DNA from: Amyelois transitella
Taxonomy: Eukaryota; Arthropoda; Insecta; Lepidoptera; Pyralidae
Length of the DNA stretch: 64,000 bases
Direction of reading: 5' to 3'
NCBI RefSeq assembly: GCF_032362555.1
Contig: NC_083511.1
Span: 10,106,001 to 10,170,000 of the forward strand
Of the stretch, positions 24,391-36,289 are shown in pieces; position 1 is the first letter of the stretch, and each line of letters opens with the position of its first letter. Both the position numbers and the translations under genes were made by a program. Below the pieces are notes generated by a model. It was not told where the DNA came from. It searched no databases and saw nothing but the letters and a program-made list of their open reading frames with translations.

Positions 24391-25275
24391 AAATCCAGGT
24401 TGACGGTCAATGGCAACGCAATTGTATTAAAAACAATCTTATTTTGATGGTGATAATCTTTTATAAATTCAAACTCTCAAAATTGTGATTATGAATCGGT
24501 AATCGTAATATAATAATCGATAATTAATATGTACGAATACTGTTTCTGTTTGCAAAGCTGTTTGCAAATTATTTAAGCGCATCTGATAGAATTAAATAAA
24601 AAGCATTTTTAAATGCAAAAAACAGGTTCAGTCATTTAAAAAGACAAGACAACTGCCAGTAGATATTATTGGCACTTCATGAAAAATTTAAAATAATAAT
24701 ACAGATTAAATAAGGTTTCCATAGATAGGTACATAAAGATATACTAAGATAAAATGCACATGGAAAGTGTTGTACAAACAGGCATTATGTAAACAATGAA
24801 TGCGAAATCAAAATTTTCCATCGTTGACGAATAATATTAGCATGTTAAATGATATGCGGAGACATCCACTGTTTGTAGAGAAAGTAGGAACGTTCTCGTG
24901 TGTTATTCTATAGCAGGAAGCGTTTCTAACGACCTTGAAGTTGAACTAATGAACAATAGTAGAAGTAGACTAGGTCAGTGGTGACAAAAGACTGGTCTAG
25001 AATTCGATGTCTTTGTTTGAAGGCCGCAACTCGAAACAGGATATATGTACATTTGTACAATCTATATTTTATCATTTGGTAAAATATTCTTCTATTTTCC
25101 TCTCAACATTCAAGGTTTTTCAACTATTCCCAATCTACATGACCGCTTAATCTCTTGACTCTACCTGTACTTCTGAATACAATGCGTCCAAATTTATCAA
25201 TTTTCTATTTCTGTAGAATATTTAAGAGCCATTCTTTTTACTTCATTACTAATTGTTACTTTTCTTTCTTTACAG

Positions 25276-25317
25276 AATGCCAGTTATGTGATCAACAGAC
25301 GGTATTCGAAGGGCAAG
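25276..25317 (+). promoter_or_regulatory. 5'UTR part of the PEAK-family exon with a tiny upstream ORF
   Basis: A pyrimidine-rich acceptor (TTTCTTTCTTTACAG) ends at 25275, so the coding exon begins with 42 nt of 5'UTR. It holds an upstream ORF of four codons (M-P-V-M, stop at 25289-25291) in another frame, 26 nt before the main ATG. A first non-coding exon must lie upstream. Short uORFs this close to a start can lower initiation; whether this one does is inference. Confidence 0.5.
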
Positions 25318-28300
25318 ATGTCACCCGTGTGCCACAACTTCGTTCAGAACGCGTGGAAAAAGGATTTCTGCTCGAACTGCTTCAAATCAAGAGAGGAACA
25401 CGTCAAGACCGAGAAAAATCCAGAGGGCAGTAAATATTTGGCGACGCCGTTCCAAAACAGAAACACATTCTTCAAAAAAACACCACCGAGTATACTCAAA
25501 ATTCACTCAAAGAAAAAGAACAAGAGAAACGTAAGGTTTCCAGAAGAAGTATGCAGTGTTATAGGGTTTGGAGGTGACGATTGGTCAGATGGTGAAGAAT
25601 TCGAGGTCTCTGAAGAAAATGATGATGATGACATATTTCCTGATACGGAGGAGGAGAGGGAACTACACAAAATTACAAAATCAAATACAGATTTCAACAC
25701 TGTAAAAGCTAATCTATTAGGTGAAACAGTAGGAAAATCTTATACATCACTGTTATTAGGTAAGATGCAAACTGACTCTGATGGCAAAAAGAAGACTTTG
25801 TTAGTGTCAGTAACACCATTTGGGCAAGAAAATAAAGGACCAAGTGTTAAATCGCATATTAGAAAATGTAATGGACCAGATACTGCAGAAGATACAGCAA
25901 GTTACAAAACCAACATAGTTTTAGCATCTTATGTTAAGGAAACAGAAACAATAATTGGCGCAGATAGTGCTACAAGCACAATATGCACAGAAAAGTCTCT
26001 TTTAGAAGAAATATCTGAAACACTGGGACCAAAATATATAACGAATAGCAACAGTCCCAATACGCACATGAAATCTACAAAACCAACAGTGATTGATGAA
26101 AAGATGAAAGAGAGCATGCAAGATGAAAGTGATAAAAAAGAAATGTGTGAAACCAAGAAAAATAGTATTGTCAGAAAGTCTCCTTTACTAAAAACACAAG
26201 AGAGACCAAAAGTAAACCTTAGTCGATCAGAATTCAAATTTTGCAAGATAAATATTGAAAACAGTAGTGTTGACTCGGCAGTAAGTACTTTGAATTCCAC
26301 TGCAAACAACTCGTTAGCGTCGGATGATGAGAGCTTTAGCGGACGGACAGATTCAGATAACGACGATAGTGGTCATTTCTCAGAACCTCCTAAGAATGAA
26401 GAAACAGTTAAGATAAAGGTGTTTAATGAAGCTGATAAAAATATCAAAATGTCACCAATTGGACAACTTCGGAAAGTAGATGGACAGGCTAGTACCGGTT
26501 ACTCGACATTCCAAGGTCCAATTATTGATATGCCACAGATAATACCTAAACAACCTGAAACTGTTTTTTCGGCCGAAGCTAGTCGCGAATTGGCTGGAGA
26601 ACCAGATGGACGAGCAGATCCGGATGAAACAAATGAAGCTCCAGCCTTGCCCAAGAGCCCTGTCCCTACAATGGACCCACGACCTTCCTTCCTTCATGGA
26701 ATGATCACTGACATAATGCCAGCGTCTAAACCAGCCGTGCCGGAAAAACCAAAATTACCCATAAAGCCAGTGATAAAACAAACTACAAAGAAAAATTCTA
26801 TTATACCTCATCAACAACAAATAGCAATGCATTTGCAGCATACTTCCAAAAAGGAGGAAGGAAAAGTTATAAGAATGACTGATGAAAAGAATAACGAAAT
26901 TACTGAAGTTCATGAAGAGAAACCGGAGCCGCTTTACTATGCTAAACCAGTTCTGACTAAGCAGGACAGTGATACTTCATTACATAGTTTAAGCAAACGA
27001 AAGGCTCCCACGCCACCGTCATCACCCACAGTGGAAGAATATGCAAATAACTTGTACCAAAGAAATCCTAGTGGATTCACGAAGTCAGACTCGCCAGTCG
27101 TCAGGGAAATGGAAAAGAGAAGGGCTACTTTATCATCTTTCCCTAAACCAAAACAAGTAGAGGAAGCCCCAGAAATCAAAAAGGTAGAAGCGGTTCCAGA
27201 ACCAGCACCGCGAAGAAATATTTCACTGTCCCACGATAATTTACTTCTCGATGAGAAACGCAAAGGAAAATATAAGTTCTCCATCAAAAAATTACTACGC
27301 ATAGGTTCATCTAAAGATTTAGATAAAAAAGAACTGAGTATCCCAACGGTGGCTAAGGTACCTTACAAAACTGACGAATCTATCTACGACTTAACACCAA
27401 AACCAAAACCGCGGCTCGTCATCATACATCCTCTAGATATAAACGGATCTAATGTAGAAGTTGTAAAGACGAGTGAAAATTCGGACTCACGAAGACTGAG
27501 TCATGATGATGTATCATCAATATACAGTGGAACTAGTTCTACAGCAGATGTAGAATCACCTAAAGTTGTAAACAAGCCTCCCCCACCTCCTAGGCTTTCT
27601 AGTGAGGATTATAAGACTGCTTCCATTGTGCCAAAACCGGCTAGGCCACCGCCACCCAAATCTGTCGCTTTACAAAAGAAACAAAAGCAACAAGCTTGGG
27701 CTACCATGCCTAATAAGAGTGACAATATTTATGCGAATTTAGGTAAGTACAAACAATAAAATTTAAGTGTATACGAAATGAAAGAGTTTGATAAATAAAA
27801 AATAGTCTCAGTCAATTTATTGTTCAGAATAAATGAATGGGAAGTAAAGCATATCATTAATGTAATTACTGTACCATATAATTTACGCTTTCACAGTTGG
27901 ATACTTCCTCAAATAAATAAACTCATTACGTAAAATTAACTTTAATTTAGAAGATATGAATGTGAATAAAGCAAAACTATGTAGGGATGATAGCAAGTAG
28001 AAAGATTTTGTATAAGCTAACCCCTTTGGTAAGGGGTGTGTTTATACGTATGTACAAATACGAGTAAATCTATAAGATGATGATAGGATAGACCAATAGA
28101 GGAAAGATAGAATTATGCCTAAAACAATCATTTATTAAGTTGTAGATGTATTTAAATAAAACCAATCGATCAATCAAGTGACATATTTGCTTTCAGGAGA
28201 AATCAGATCAGCGTTAGCGCCCAGAAAACCCGAGCGAACAGCGAGCATGCGTGAACGAGAAGCACATTTAGAGCTGCCGAAGCGTAGAACTCCAATAGAC

Positions 28301-30874
28301 GACGACAAAGATGAAGTAGATGATGGGCCTCAAGAAATTGTACAAGCTACAAATGATACCGTCATACATAATTACGATGACGTCTATAATTCCGCTAAAT
28401 ATGAAGAAGAGAACAGTGATTCAGCTAAAAACAGTGACAGCGATTACGAATACGTCAACCATGCTCGATCAAGTTCACCCGAATGCGATGCTGCTATCAA
28501 ACCCAGGGAATCTAATGCCGAAAGCAGAATTGAACCAAGAAAAGAAGAGGCAGAGAATTCTGAATATCCTAAATACAACAACGGGTTTAACAGATCATCA
28601 CTTCCGTATTGCGGAAGCGAGACAGAGTCGGAGATATATTCTCCATACAGCTTCTATAGCTCAACCGATGCCATGGATAGTCCTACCAATGAGGACTATT
28701 CAAGCGATATGACGCCGAAAAATACGACGAATAAGTTAAGAGTGAGAAAAGGACGCAGCGTTGTGCACAAAAACTTGGAAGACAACTACGGAGCTGTTGT
28801 TATTGCGAACCACGAAGCGCTTGCGCAAGTTTTAGAACAGGTAATAAACAACGCTAATTTACATAAATATTAAGATAAATAATATTGATTTCATAATAAT
28901 GGCCAATATAGCTGGGACTTATATAATTTCCATAAATATAGATTAAGATAGTCAAGTTAATTTATTTTAACAATATGATAATAATATTTATATAATACCT
29001 ATTGTAAATAAAAATAAATCTAAATTAGAAGTTAAAGTGCAGAAATCAGAACAGATTTAAAGTTTATTTTGCTGTTTATCAACAACAACTTTCAACTTTC
29101 TTCTTTACGATCATGAATTGCTGTAAGAGATGAGTCTTTTCTATTCTACTTATTCACTCTACGTATTTAGATTGAAACAAACTTCTTCCAGGTCCAGCAA
29201 AGTGCGACCATGCAGCCGTCTCTTCGAGGTCTGAAAGCGTGCACCAACCTCCGTTGGAGCGACTTCTCCATCCAATCTTCTGGGAAACTCGTCAAAGCCG
29301 GCAAAAGGATCTTCTACCCAGCCATCTGGAGTTCCAACCAGGGTCCAGTGAATGTGACCCTGATGCTGTACAAAGATATGGCTTCTCAGATGATCTGCCA
29401 GCAGTCGGTCCAGCCGCAGACGTTGAGTTTGAACGCAATAACGGAGTTTTGCGATTTGGTGCCATTGCAACAGTTTGGGGAGGAGAGCGGCGATTTGGTT
29501 CAAGGTAAAGGATCCCATTAGTTTACATCTCTTATAGTTCTACTTGTGAATAAACCGCTGTTTTTTATGACAAAAATTCTAAACCCGCTAAAGAACAAAA
29601 GATAGAAGAGAAGAATACCTGCAAATTCAAGCTAGATTAAGTTCCTAGAGGTTTACCCTACATCCGCCCGCCCCCCCAGTCGCCGCAAAAAGTGCTCAGT
29701 AGAGTTAAAAATTAAGTAAAAAATTCAGACTGTACTTACAATGAAACTCCTCAGTTACAAACAGTTACCCATCTCATTCCAGCAACCATAGTCGTCTTGG
29801 CCCACGCCCAAGTCGACACGATCCAGTCTTACGGGGAAAGTCTCCACGCCGCCGAGGGGCTCAGTACAAAAGACCACCAGTTGGTCCAAACAGAACAGAC
29901 CCACGAAGCCATCTTTATGATGCTGCAACTTATAAACGGGTTGAAATGCCTCCAAGCCCGAGGGTTGGAGGAGATACCAGAGAGCCTTTCATCATTTATA
30001 TCGCTGAAGGAGATACAACCGCTGGTGACGCATGGAAGCACCCTGAATCTGCCGTCTCCAGATGACAGGTTGAATTCTCTGTGGTCACCGAAAACGAATT
30101 CTTATGGGAGGCTGTGCATATTACAGGGGTAAGTGTTCTATTTCTTTTACATATTTTAATCCTAGAACTTTACTGGACTATTAAAGTATTCGACGTACAA
30201 GCGTACCCTGGTTTGATTTTTTTTCTCACCTATTACCGTGAGAAAAGTCCTATTTTTCCACATTGAAGGAACAAATCATGATAACTTGGATCGCAATCTT
30301 AGAATGGCCTTGGGCTCCTCTCTTTAAGGAAGACACTACCGGGGAATGATAACTTTTTTGTGTTTGGTTTATGTAGATACTACAAATACCTTAACGTTGC
30401 TGCTTCTGGCTCAATCGGACAATGGTCTTGTATAAGTATTATATATAACTTTAATTCTCTTACAGATTGAGCGAAGAGATGAACTGCAAGAAATCGGCTG
30501 ACGAGGACCTCAATTCCCTCTGTAAATGTGCTACGAAAGCCCTCGAAATCCTGCTACCAGGGGAAAAACTCACGCCTCTCCTCAAAGACGTATTGCAAGA
30601 AGAACGGGCAATATCCTTGAACCAAGCCAAATCTGTCCTGGAATTTATGCTTTGGGGTCCTTTAGATGTAGTCCAAGGGGTGCCAGTACAAGAAAGAGAG
30701 TTGTCATTACAAAGATGGTTGGATCTCGAAAGAGCAACGGTGTTACACGGTTTGGTCAGAACAAGAGTTCAACTGAACGTGTTTGAACAATTACACCTTC
30801 TGTTTTTGGTGAGATCTACGGCCAAAGCCATGTGTGATGCCTCTGTGCTGCTAGAAAAGGCGAATGTGTATTGA
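25318..30874 (+). CDS. PEAK1/PRAG1-family pseudokinase scaffold (complete, 5 coding exons)
   Basis: Exons 25318-27742, 28197-28840, 29192-29504, 29765-30128 and 30466-30874 join in frame at GT-AG sites into 1384 aa. The start is the ATG giving MSPVC; upstream in-frame codons lack ATG. Residues 1-28 carry the family's N-terminal signature (C5, W13, CxxC at 18-21, then FKSREEH), much like vertebrate PEAK1/PRAG1. Residues 30-1020 are low-complexity, with PxxP-rich stretches near the end of exon 1 and tyrosine motifs SIYDL, NIYANL, DVYN and EYVN (a pYxN, Grb2-type site). About 1045-1315 is the degenerate kinase fold: LMLYKD may keep the beta3 lysine, but no HRD or DFG is visible. The C-terminus (FMLWGPLD, then LQRWLDLERATVLHGL) matches the helical dimerisation region of the family. 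Known family role: dimeric cytoplasmic scaffolds for tyrosine-kinase and cytoskeletal signalling. Assignment to the family is firm; whether it is closer to PEAK1 or PRAG1 is not decided. Confidence 0.88.
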
Positions 30875-30957
30875 TTTGTAAATTTATTAAGCTTTATTGT
30901 TTCTTGGTCTGTATGTGAGTTTGGTTTGTACAGATATCATTGAGAATAGAATTTAAA

Positions 30958-30970
30958 AATAAATAATAAA
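30958..30970 (+). terminator. Two overlapping-spaced poly(A) signals after the PEAK-family gene
   Basis: AATAAA occurs at 30958-30963 and again at 30965-30970, 84 and 91 nt after the stop codon. They are the first poly(A) signals downstream on the coding strand. Longer 3'UTR forms ending near 32025 (ATAATAAATATC) are possible. Confidence 0.55.
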
Positions 30971-32109
30971 CAAGCCCTGAAGCTAGCTAGTTGGGTGGTG
31001 CAAATCACACGCAAAGATGAGAAAAAGAATATTGAGAAAATTATGAAATAAAATCAGTATAATAATTATGAAATGAGACGACGCGTCTTAATTTTTTATA
31101 ATTCCAAGAAATGAATAAAATTAGAAAAATCTTAAAATACTCTCTAACTAATATAAAACTTACATATAGATCAAGAAAACCAATCGTAGTTTTTATAACT
31201 TGTTTTAATTTAGTTGGGCACCTGATAGATTTTCTCGAATTTATCTTAACTGCATTTATATAACGTTCCAATATTTAAAAGACAATTTGTGTTACTGTAC
31301 TTTTTAACAAATAAGTCGTTATATTTCAAATCCAAGTTGATCTGACTAGAAAAAAAAACTTCTTAGCGCGAAGCGTCATGGCATGTAATTAACCACAATT
31401 ATTATCGCATCGAATTTTTTTATTTTTTTGCAAATACTTTGTGAATTTAGAAATGTTATTTGCCAAAAGGGGAAAACCTCTCTTAACTTGCGACGCGACA
31501 CGACCAAATTATTTAATGTAGAAAAATTATGTTTTTTTTCGTCCACATAGTAAAGTCTGACTTTAAGAGAGTCCTTCACAAAATATATAGACAATAATTC
31601 GTGCCTTACAAATGTTATTTATTCTAGATTCAAATTGATATTAATTATACATATTTTGTTATTTAATAATCTAAAATCGATGTATTATGTTTGAAACTAT
31701 GATATCTGAGGAAATTGTAATACGAATGAAACTAATAGGTAATGTGTGAACAAAACAAAACATTACTTAACAACAAAATCTTAGATAAAATGTCTGATTT
31801 TTGTAGAAGAAATTTCTTCTTCAATATTCAACTGTATTACAATCTCCATTTTTATAATCTTTATTAAGACTAACAATTTAGGTCTAGGTGCCAATAAAAA
31901 CTAAAGTCATATACTCACTTCCGGTGCCTTATGTGTAAAATACTTAGAATTGTGTAAATGTAAATCTTGTAATTTATATTATGAGCTTGGTAGGTACTGA
32001 TGTCTGCTATCCATTGTTTATAATAAATATCATCGAATATACAAATAATAACGATCTTTTTATATTTCATTTATCCCTTACTGTTTTCACAAACATCCGT
32101 TTTTGTGAA

Positions 32110-32362
32110 CATACATACTTATAGTCACGTCTATATCCCTTGCGGGCTAGACAGAGCCAACAGTCTTGAAAATACTGACAGGCCACGTTCAGCTTTAGGG
32201 CTCGATAATAGAATTGAGATTCAAATAGTGACAGGTTACTAGCCCATCGCCTAAAAGAATCCCAAGTTTATAAGCCTATCCCTTAGTCGCTTTTTACGAC
32301 ATCCATGGGAACGAGATGGAGTGGTCCTATACTTTTTTTATATTGGTGCCGGGAACCACAGA
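32110..32362 (-). repeat. SINE-like family A
   Basis: Nearly full copy from ACATACTTATAGTCACG to GCCGGGAACCACAGAGCA. Confidence 0.8.
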
Positions 32363-32404
32363 GCAATTGTAAAGTAGGTTATTTCAAAAAAATCTTCATC
32401 ACAA

Positions 32405-32785
32405 TAATTTCAGACTTAGGACGTCCACAACTGAACAAAGACCTCACCAATGACTTCCACCTCGCTCTGTTGGAGACTCCTGCATCCAATCGGACTTCAC
32501 CAAATCATCAGTCCATCTCGGGGGGGCCAGCCTTCCGGTACATGGTCTCCACACGAGAACTTTTTGGCCACATCGGTCATAAACCCTTCAAAGAATTTGG
32601 CCTGCCCATTGCCACATCAGTTTCTGACCCGAGCTGCTATATCAATTACTTTCGTTGATCTACGGATCTCCTTATTCCTGAGTCGATCTCGCAGAGAAAC
32701 ACAGAGCAAAGCTCGCTGTGACCCAGAGACTATTGAAAGAGGCCCACAATTTCAAACCAGGACTCGGTACAAACTGCCTGCAGTT
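32405..32785 (-). pseudogene. RTE-type retrotransposon remnant (reverse transcriptase C-terminus)
   Basis: One minus-strand frame reads LMWQWAGQIL, VYDRCGQKVLVWRPCTGR, RWTDDLVK and WMQESPTERGGSHW, with stops between. This is the usual end of RTE-clade reverse transcriptases (WQWAGH, VLEWRPRTG, PTRWTDDLVK). Degenerate and 5'-truncated. Confidence 0.65.
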
Positions 32786-32799
32786 TGACGTCGGTCAAA

Positions 32800-32925
32800 G
32801 ACTTTAGTCTTGAGACATTGAGGATATTCTCATCGATATCATATCGTGGCAAGTGGAAAGAGGTAGTCTCTGCCTATCCCTCCGGAAAAGAGGCGTGATT
32901 TTATGTATGTATGTATATCATAGAA
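32800..32925 (-). repeat. SINE-like family D
   Basis: In sense orientation: (TACA)n AAATCACGCCT, CCGGAGGGATAGGCAGAGACTA, CTTGCCACG. Other copies are at 45372, 63073 and 63655. Confidence 0.6.
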
Positions 32926-35151
32926 TGCATCTAAAGAAGACACAAAATATGTTAGTAAAAGTATAAAGATGTAATAATAAACAATATAATCATTCTAATA
33001 TTTTATTGTCACTGATTATTAGAATGCAACAAACATTTGTGATAATTCACAAAACAATTTCATTCTTAAACTATTTCTACAATGCTTATGGTAAAAAAAA
33101 TTAAGCATAGACAAAAACAAATATTAGATAAGCCAGTTCTGTGAAAATCTGTTTTCAAGCAAATATCATTAGTGAGAAGATCTGGCCTAAAATTAAATGG
33201 GAACAGGGTAAGACAAAGATGAATAAAAAATAAACTAAAATTTAAACTAGCTTCTGGCACTGCGTGTGGTGAAAATTGAACAAATGCGTAATATATATAA
33301 TAAAAAAAATAGCATCCTGTTTTATTTAGTATAGTTATATTATATTTATATATATTTCTCATTGCTTTTTTTAAGAAAATCTGCCGCTAAATTGACCAAA
33401 AACACATAACCCAACATATAAATACATATATAAAAAAGTTGTTTTTAAAAACAGAATGACTGTTCTAAATTTAATTAATATTTGTACAATAAATCTTGCT
33501 AACAGTGCTTTGCTAAATAATGTAAGTATACTTTTACGGCACGCATTACTGCAGAAAAAAAAAACGATTTTGACTAGTTTATTCTCACACATGCATACTA
33601 ATTTGATTTCAAGCAAGGTCTGTCCAAAAAAATATACATTAATATTTTAAAGGTAGCCTCACTAAAATGGATACTGAACAACTTTTCCTAGTAAACAAAG
33701 TTAAAAAACAATCTTCATTAATAGTAAATAAGATATATATTTGTTAAAAGGTTTTCTACAGGTTCACGTTTATATTTGAAGTATGGTCGTACCTTTATTT
33801 AACGATACCGTATCACCTCTATTTCGCAAGTACCACGAACTATCGTAATATCGTACCAACGTTTATATTATTTATGCTGCAATGAAAAAGTTGTTCATTA
33901 TCATGGACTGTTAATTAAATTTTGTACTAAAATTATAATCAAGTAAATTCAAGAAAATTACACAATACTGCCCACAATACCATAATATTATATAATAAAA
34001 ACATTTTAATTCGTATACTTTAACCAGATACCTATACACTCGTAAATTATATTGCAAGCCCTATTTAGAATCTAGAAAGTATACGACGTATTTTATATTT
34101 GCAGTCAATGTTTAAAAAAAACTGATTATAAAAATAAACATCTTTAACCAAAGGGTCATAGTTTAAGGTTAGCGAAAGAAAAATAAAGTTGATAATAAAC
34201 AAATCTTTTAAATATAAAATACAGTATTGTTAGTTTACAACTGCTGCTGTTAAAAACACATATACAATCAACACGTAGGTAATGTTAAAAATATTAATAT
34301 GATTTAAATTAAAATCTAAAAATAAAGTATTATTTTAAAATCACTTGGAATTCAGAGTGACAAGCGCTTTGATTTCATATTATCTTTTTTTGGAATGTCA
34401 AACGCACAAACCACGTTATATTATTACCTTAAAAAATAAACCGTGCGTGTGTTAAGCTTTCATTCCAATTTTTGTAAAACTAATCAACATTCCGACAGAA
34501 AAGCAGATCCTAAAATAATTCGTAATAGTTTAAAAAATATCATCACAAAGTACGTACTAAATAACAAAAACAAATCCCAAGATATAATGAAAAAAAAACC
34601 AAAACGAATAGTCGCCTTTTTTCTAAAATACATATAATCACCTTAAAATCGGTTAGGACATTTACTGTCAAAAACATAAAAAAAATATACATAGTGCTAT
34701 GGTACCAAGTTATTTCGTCATATTATTGCTAGCGCATTTCTAGAAATAACTACTAAATTCTGCAAATATGTACATACATTTTTATAAAAGATATACTGCT
34801 GCCTATTATGGTAATACTATAGGCGTTCATGTATGTTTATACAAAAAAAAATTATAATAATATAAAAATAAATAATAATAAGATAGCTGACAGATCTTGC
34901 TAATAGCTTTAAGTCTAAGTTTGAAGTTTTATCATTTTTAATCAGTCGGCAATCAGTATTATATATTAAAATAAAATTTATATATGGAAATGCAATAGCC
35001 CAGATTGATTTTCGTCGGATCTATGTCCAAAAAGTTAAATAAGACTTTACGGTTCTGTACTGTCTGGCAAACAGGGTCAGTGGACCTCATGAGAATGTAT
35101 TCCTTTAAACTTTAAATCATAAAGACACACTGAAATAATTTTTCTACATAC

Positions 35152-35423
35152 AAACATACATACATATGATCACGTCTATATCCCTTGCGGGGTAGACAGA
35201 GCCAACAGTTTTGTAAAGACTAATAGGCCACGTTCAGCTGTTTGGCTTTAAGATAGAATTGTTAGTTGAATAGATTCAAATAGTGACAGGTTGCTAGCCC
35301 ATCGCCTAAAAGAAGAATCCCAAGTTTATAAGCCTACCCCTTAGTCGCCTTTTACGACATCCATGGGAAAGAGATGGAGTGGTCATATTCTTTTTTCTAT
35401 TTGTGCCGGGACCACACGGCAAT
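35152..35423 (-). repeat. SINE-like family A with 13-bp target duplication
   Basis: Full length; AATAATTTTTCTA flanks both sides. Confidence 0.8.
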
Positions 35424-35534
35424 AATTTTTCTATATAAACCAAGTATGCTGATATCTCTTGGATAGGCATGTAACGTCTTCGTCTTCATTGTCACTTACC
35501 ATCAGGTGAGATGGAAGGCGAATGCCTGATCCAA

Positions 35535-35745
35535 TCCTATTAATATTATAAATGCGAAAGTTTGTGTCAGGATGTCAGTATGGATGTTTGTTACTCTTTC
35601 ACGCGAATACTACTAAACCGATTACGATGAAATTTGGTATGTAGGTAGCTGAATACCCAGAATAACATATAGGCTACTTTTTATCCCGGAGTTCCCGCGC
35701 GATTGATAGGGTTTCCATGCGGACGAAGTCGCGGGCGGCCTCTAG
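35535..35745 (+). mobile_element. Helitron-like non-autonomous unit (211 bp)
   Basis: A/TCCTATTAATATTATAAATG start; GCGGGCGGCCTCTAG/T end. Confidence 0.65.
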
Positions 35746-36289
35746 TATTGAATAAACAAAATGTCTTTACAGTAGGGTGCATAGTAAACTGACATCAGTA
35801 AGCAATTACCAGCCCGCTGACTCCTTCCACCGGATGCCGGCATTTATTTATCAGATCAAATTGACGAACGCCATTAGCTAAATATTCAATAGTCGCCATT
35901 AGTTAAATATTTAATAATAACGGATTTTTTAAATTTCGACGATTCCATTTGACAGTTGTTTCAAGATCCACTAACGCCATCTGTAGCCAAATTATTGCAC
36001 TCTCATTACATTTCCCTTCGTCCTTGATTCAGACTGTTACAGGTCTTATGAAAACCGCATTCTAAACACAACCATAAATAGTAAGAACATGTTCTAAATT
36101 CACTTACTGCAAGGTACAAATTACCCTTTCTCACTTCGTCTACTTTAGTTAACCCCTCCAAAGACCATATACTTTACAAGCGTCTCTTTCACACCTTCGA
36201 CAATTTGTACCGACACGAAAGAGACGGAACTATTCGCACTAATACACTCGCGTAAGACTAGTTTAGCGTATACCTACTAAGTACAATTT

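Larger units (their letters stand above)
4528..25275 (+). other. Long TE-rich stretch, probably intron 1 of the PEAK-family gene
   Basis: No exon of a conserved protein could be recognised on either strand. Identified contents are listed separately: SINE-like copies, Helitron-like units, tRNA-SINE pieces, tandem duplications and LINE 3' ends. Unassigned unique-looking parts include 6990-8900, 9830-10250, 11950-13900 and 17040-17340; the last is less AT-rich and holds a 12-bp palindrome TGATAATTATCA at 17182-17193. Intron status depends on the candidate first exon at 4441-4527. Confidence 0.35.
30875..36289. other. Convergent spacer between PEAK-family gene and Sfxn2
   Basis: Mostly AT-rich, no coding exon recognised. 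Likely 3'UTRs of both genes at its ends. It includes an RTE remnant, two family A copies and a Helitron-like unit. A minus-sense AATAAAA near 33000 could be a distal Sfxn2 poly(A) signal. 31000-32000 and 33000-35000 hold nothing I can assign. Confidence 0.5.

Noticed and set aside
29159..29518. 119-codon minus-strand ORF opposite the PEAK-family exon
   Set aside because: Antisense shadow of the exon at 29192-29504, whose plus-strand reading joins in frame with its neighbours.
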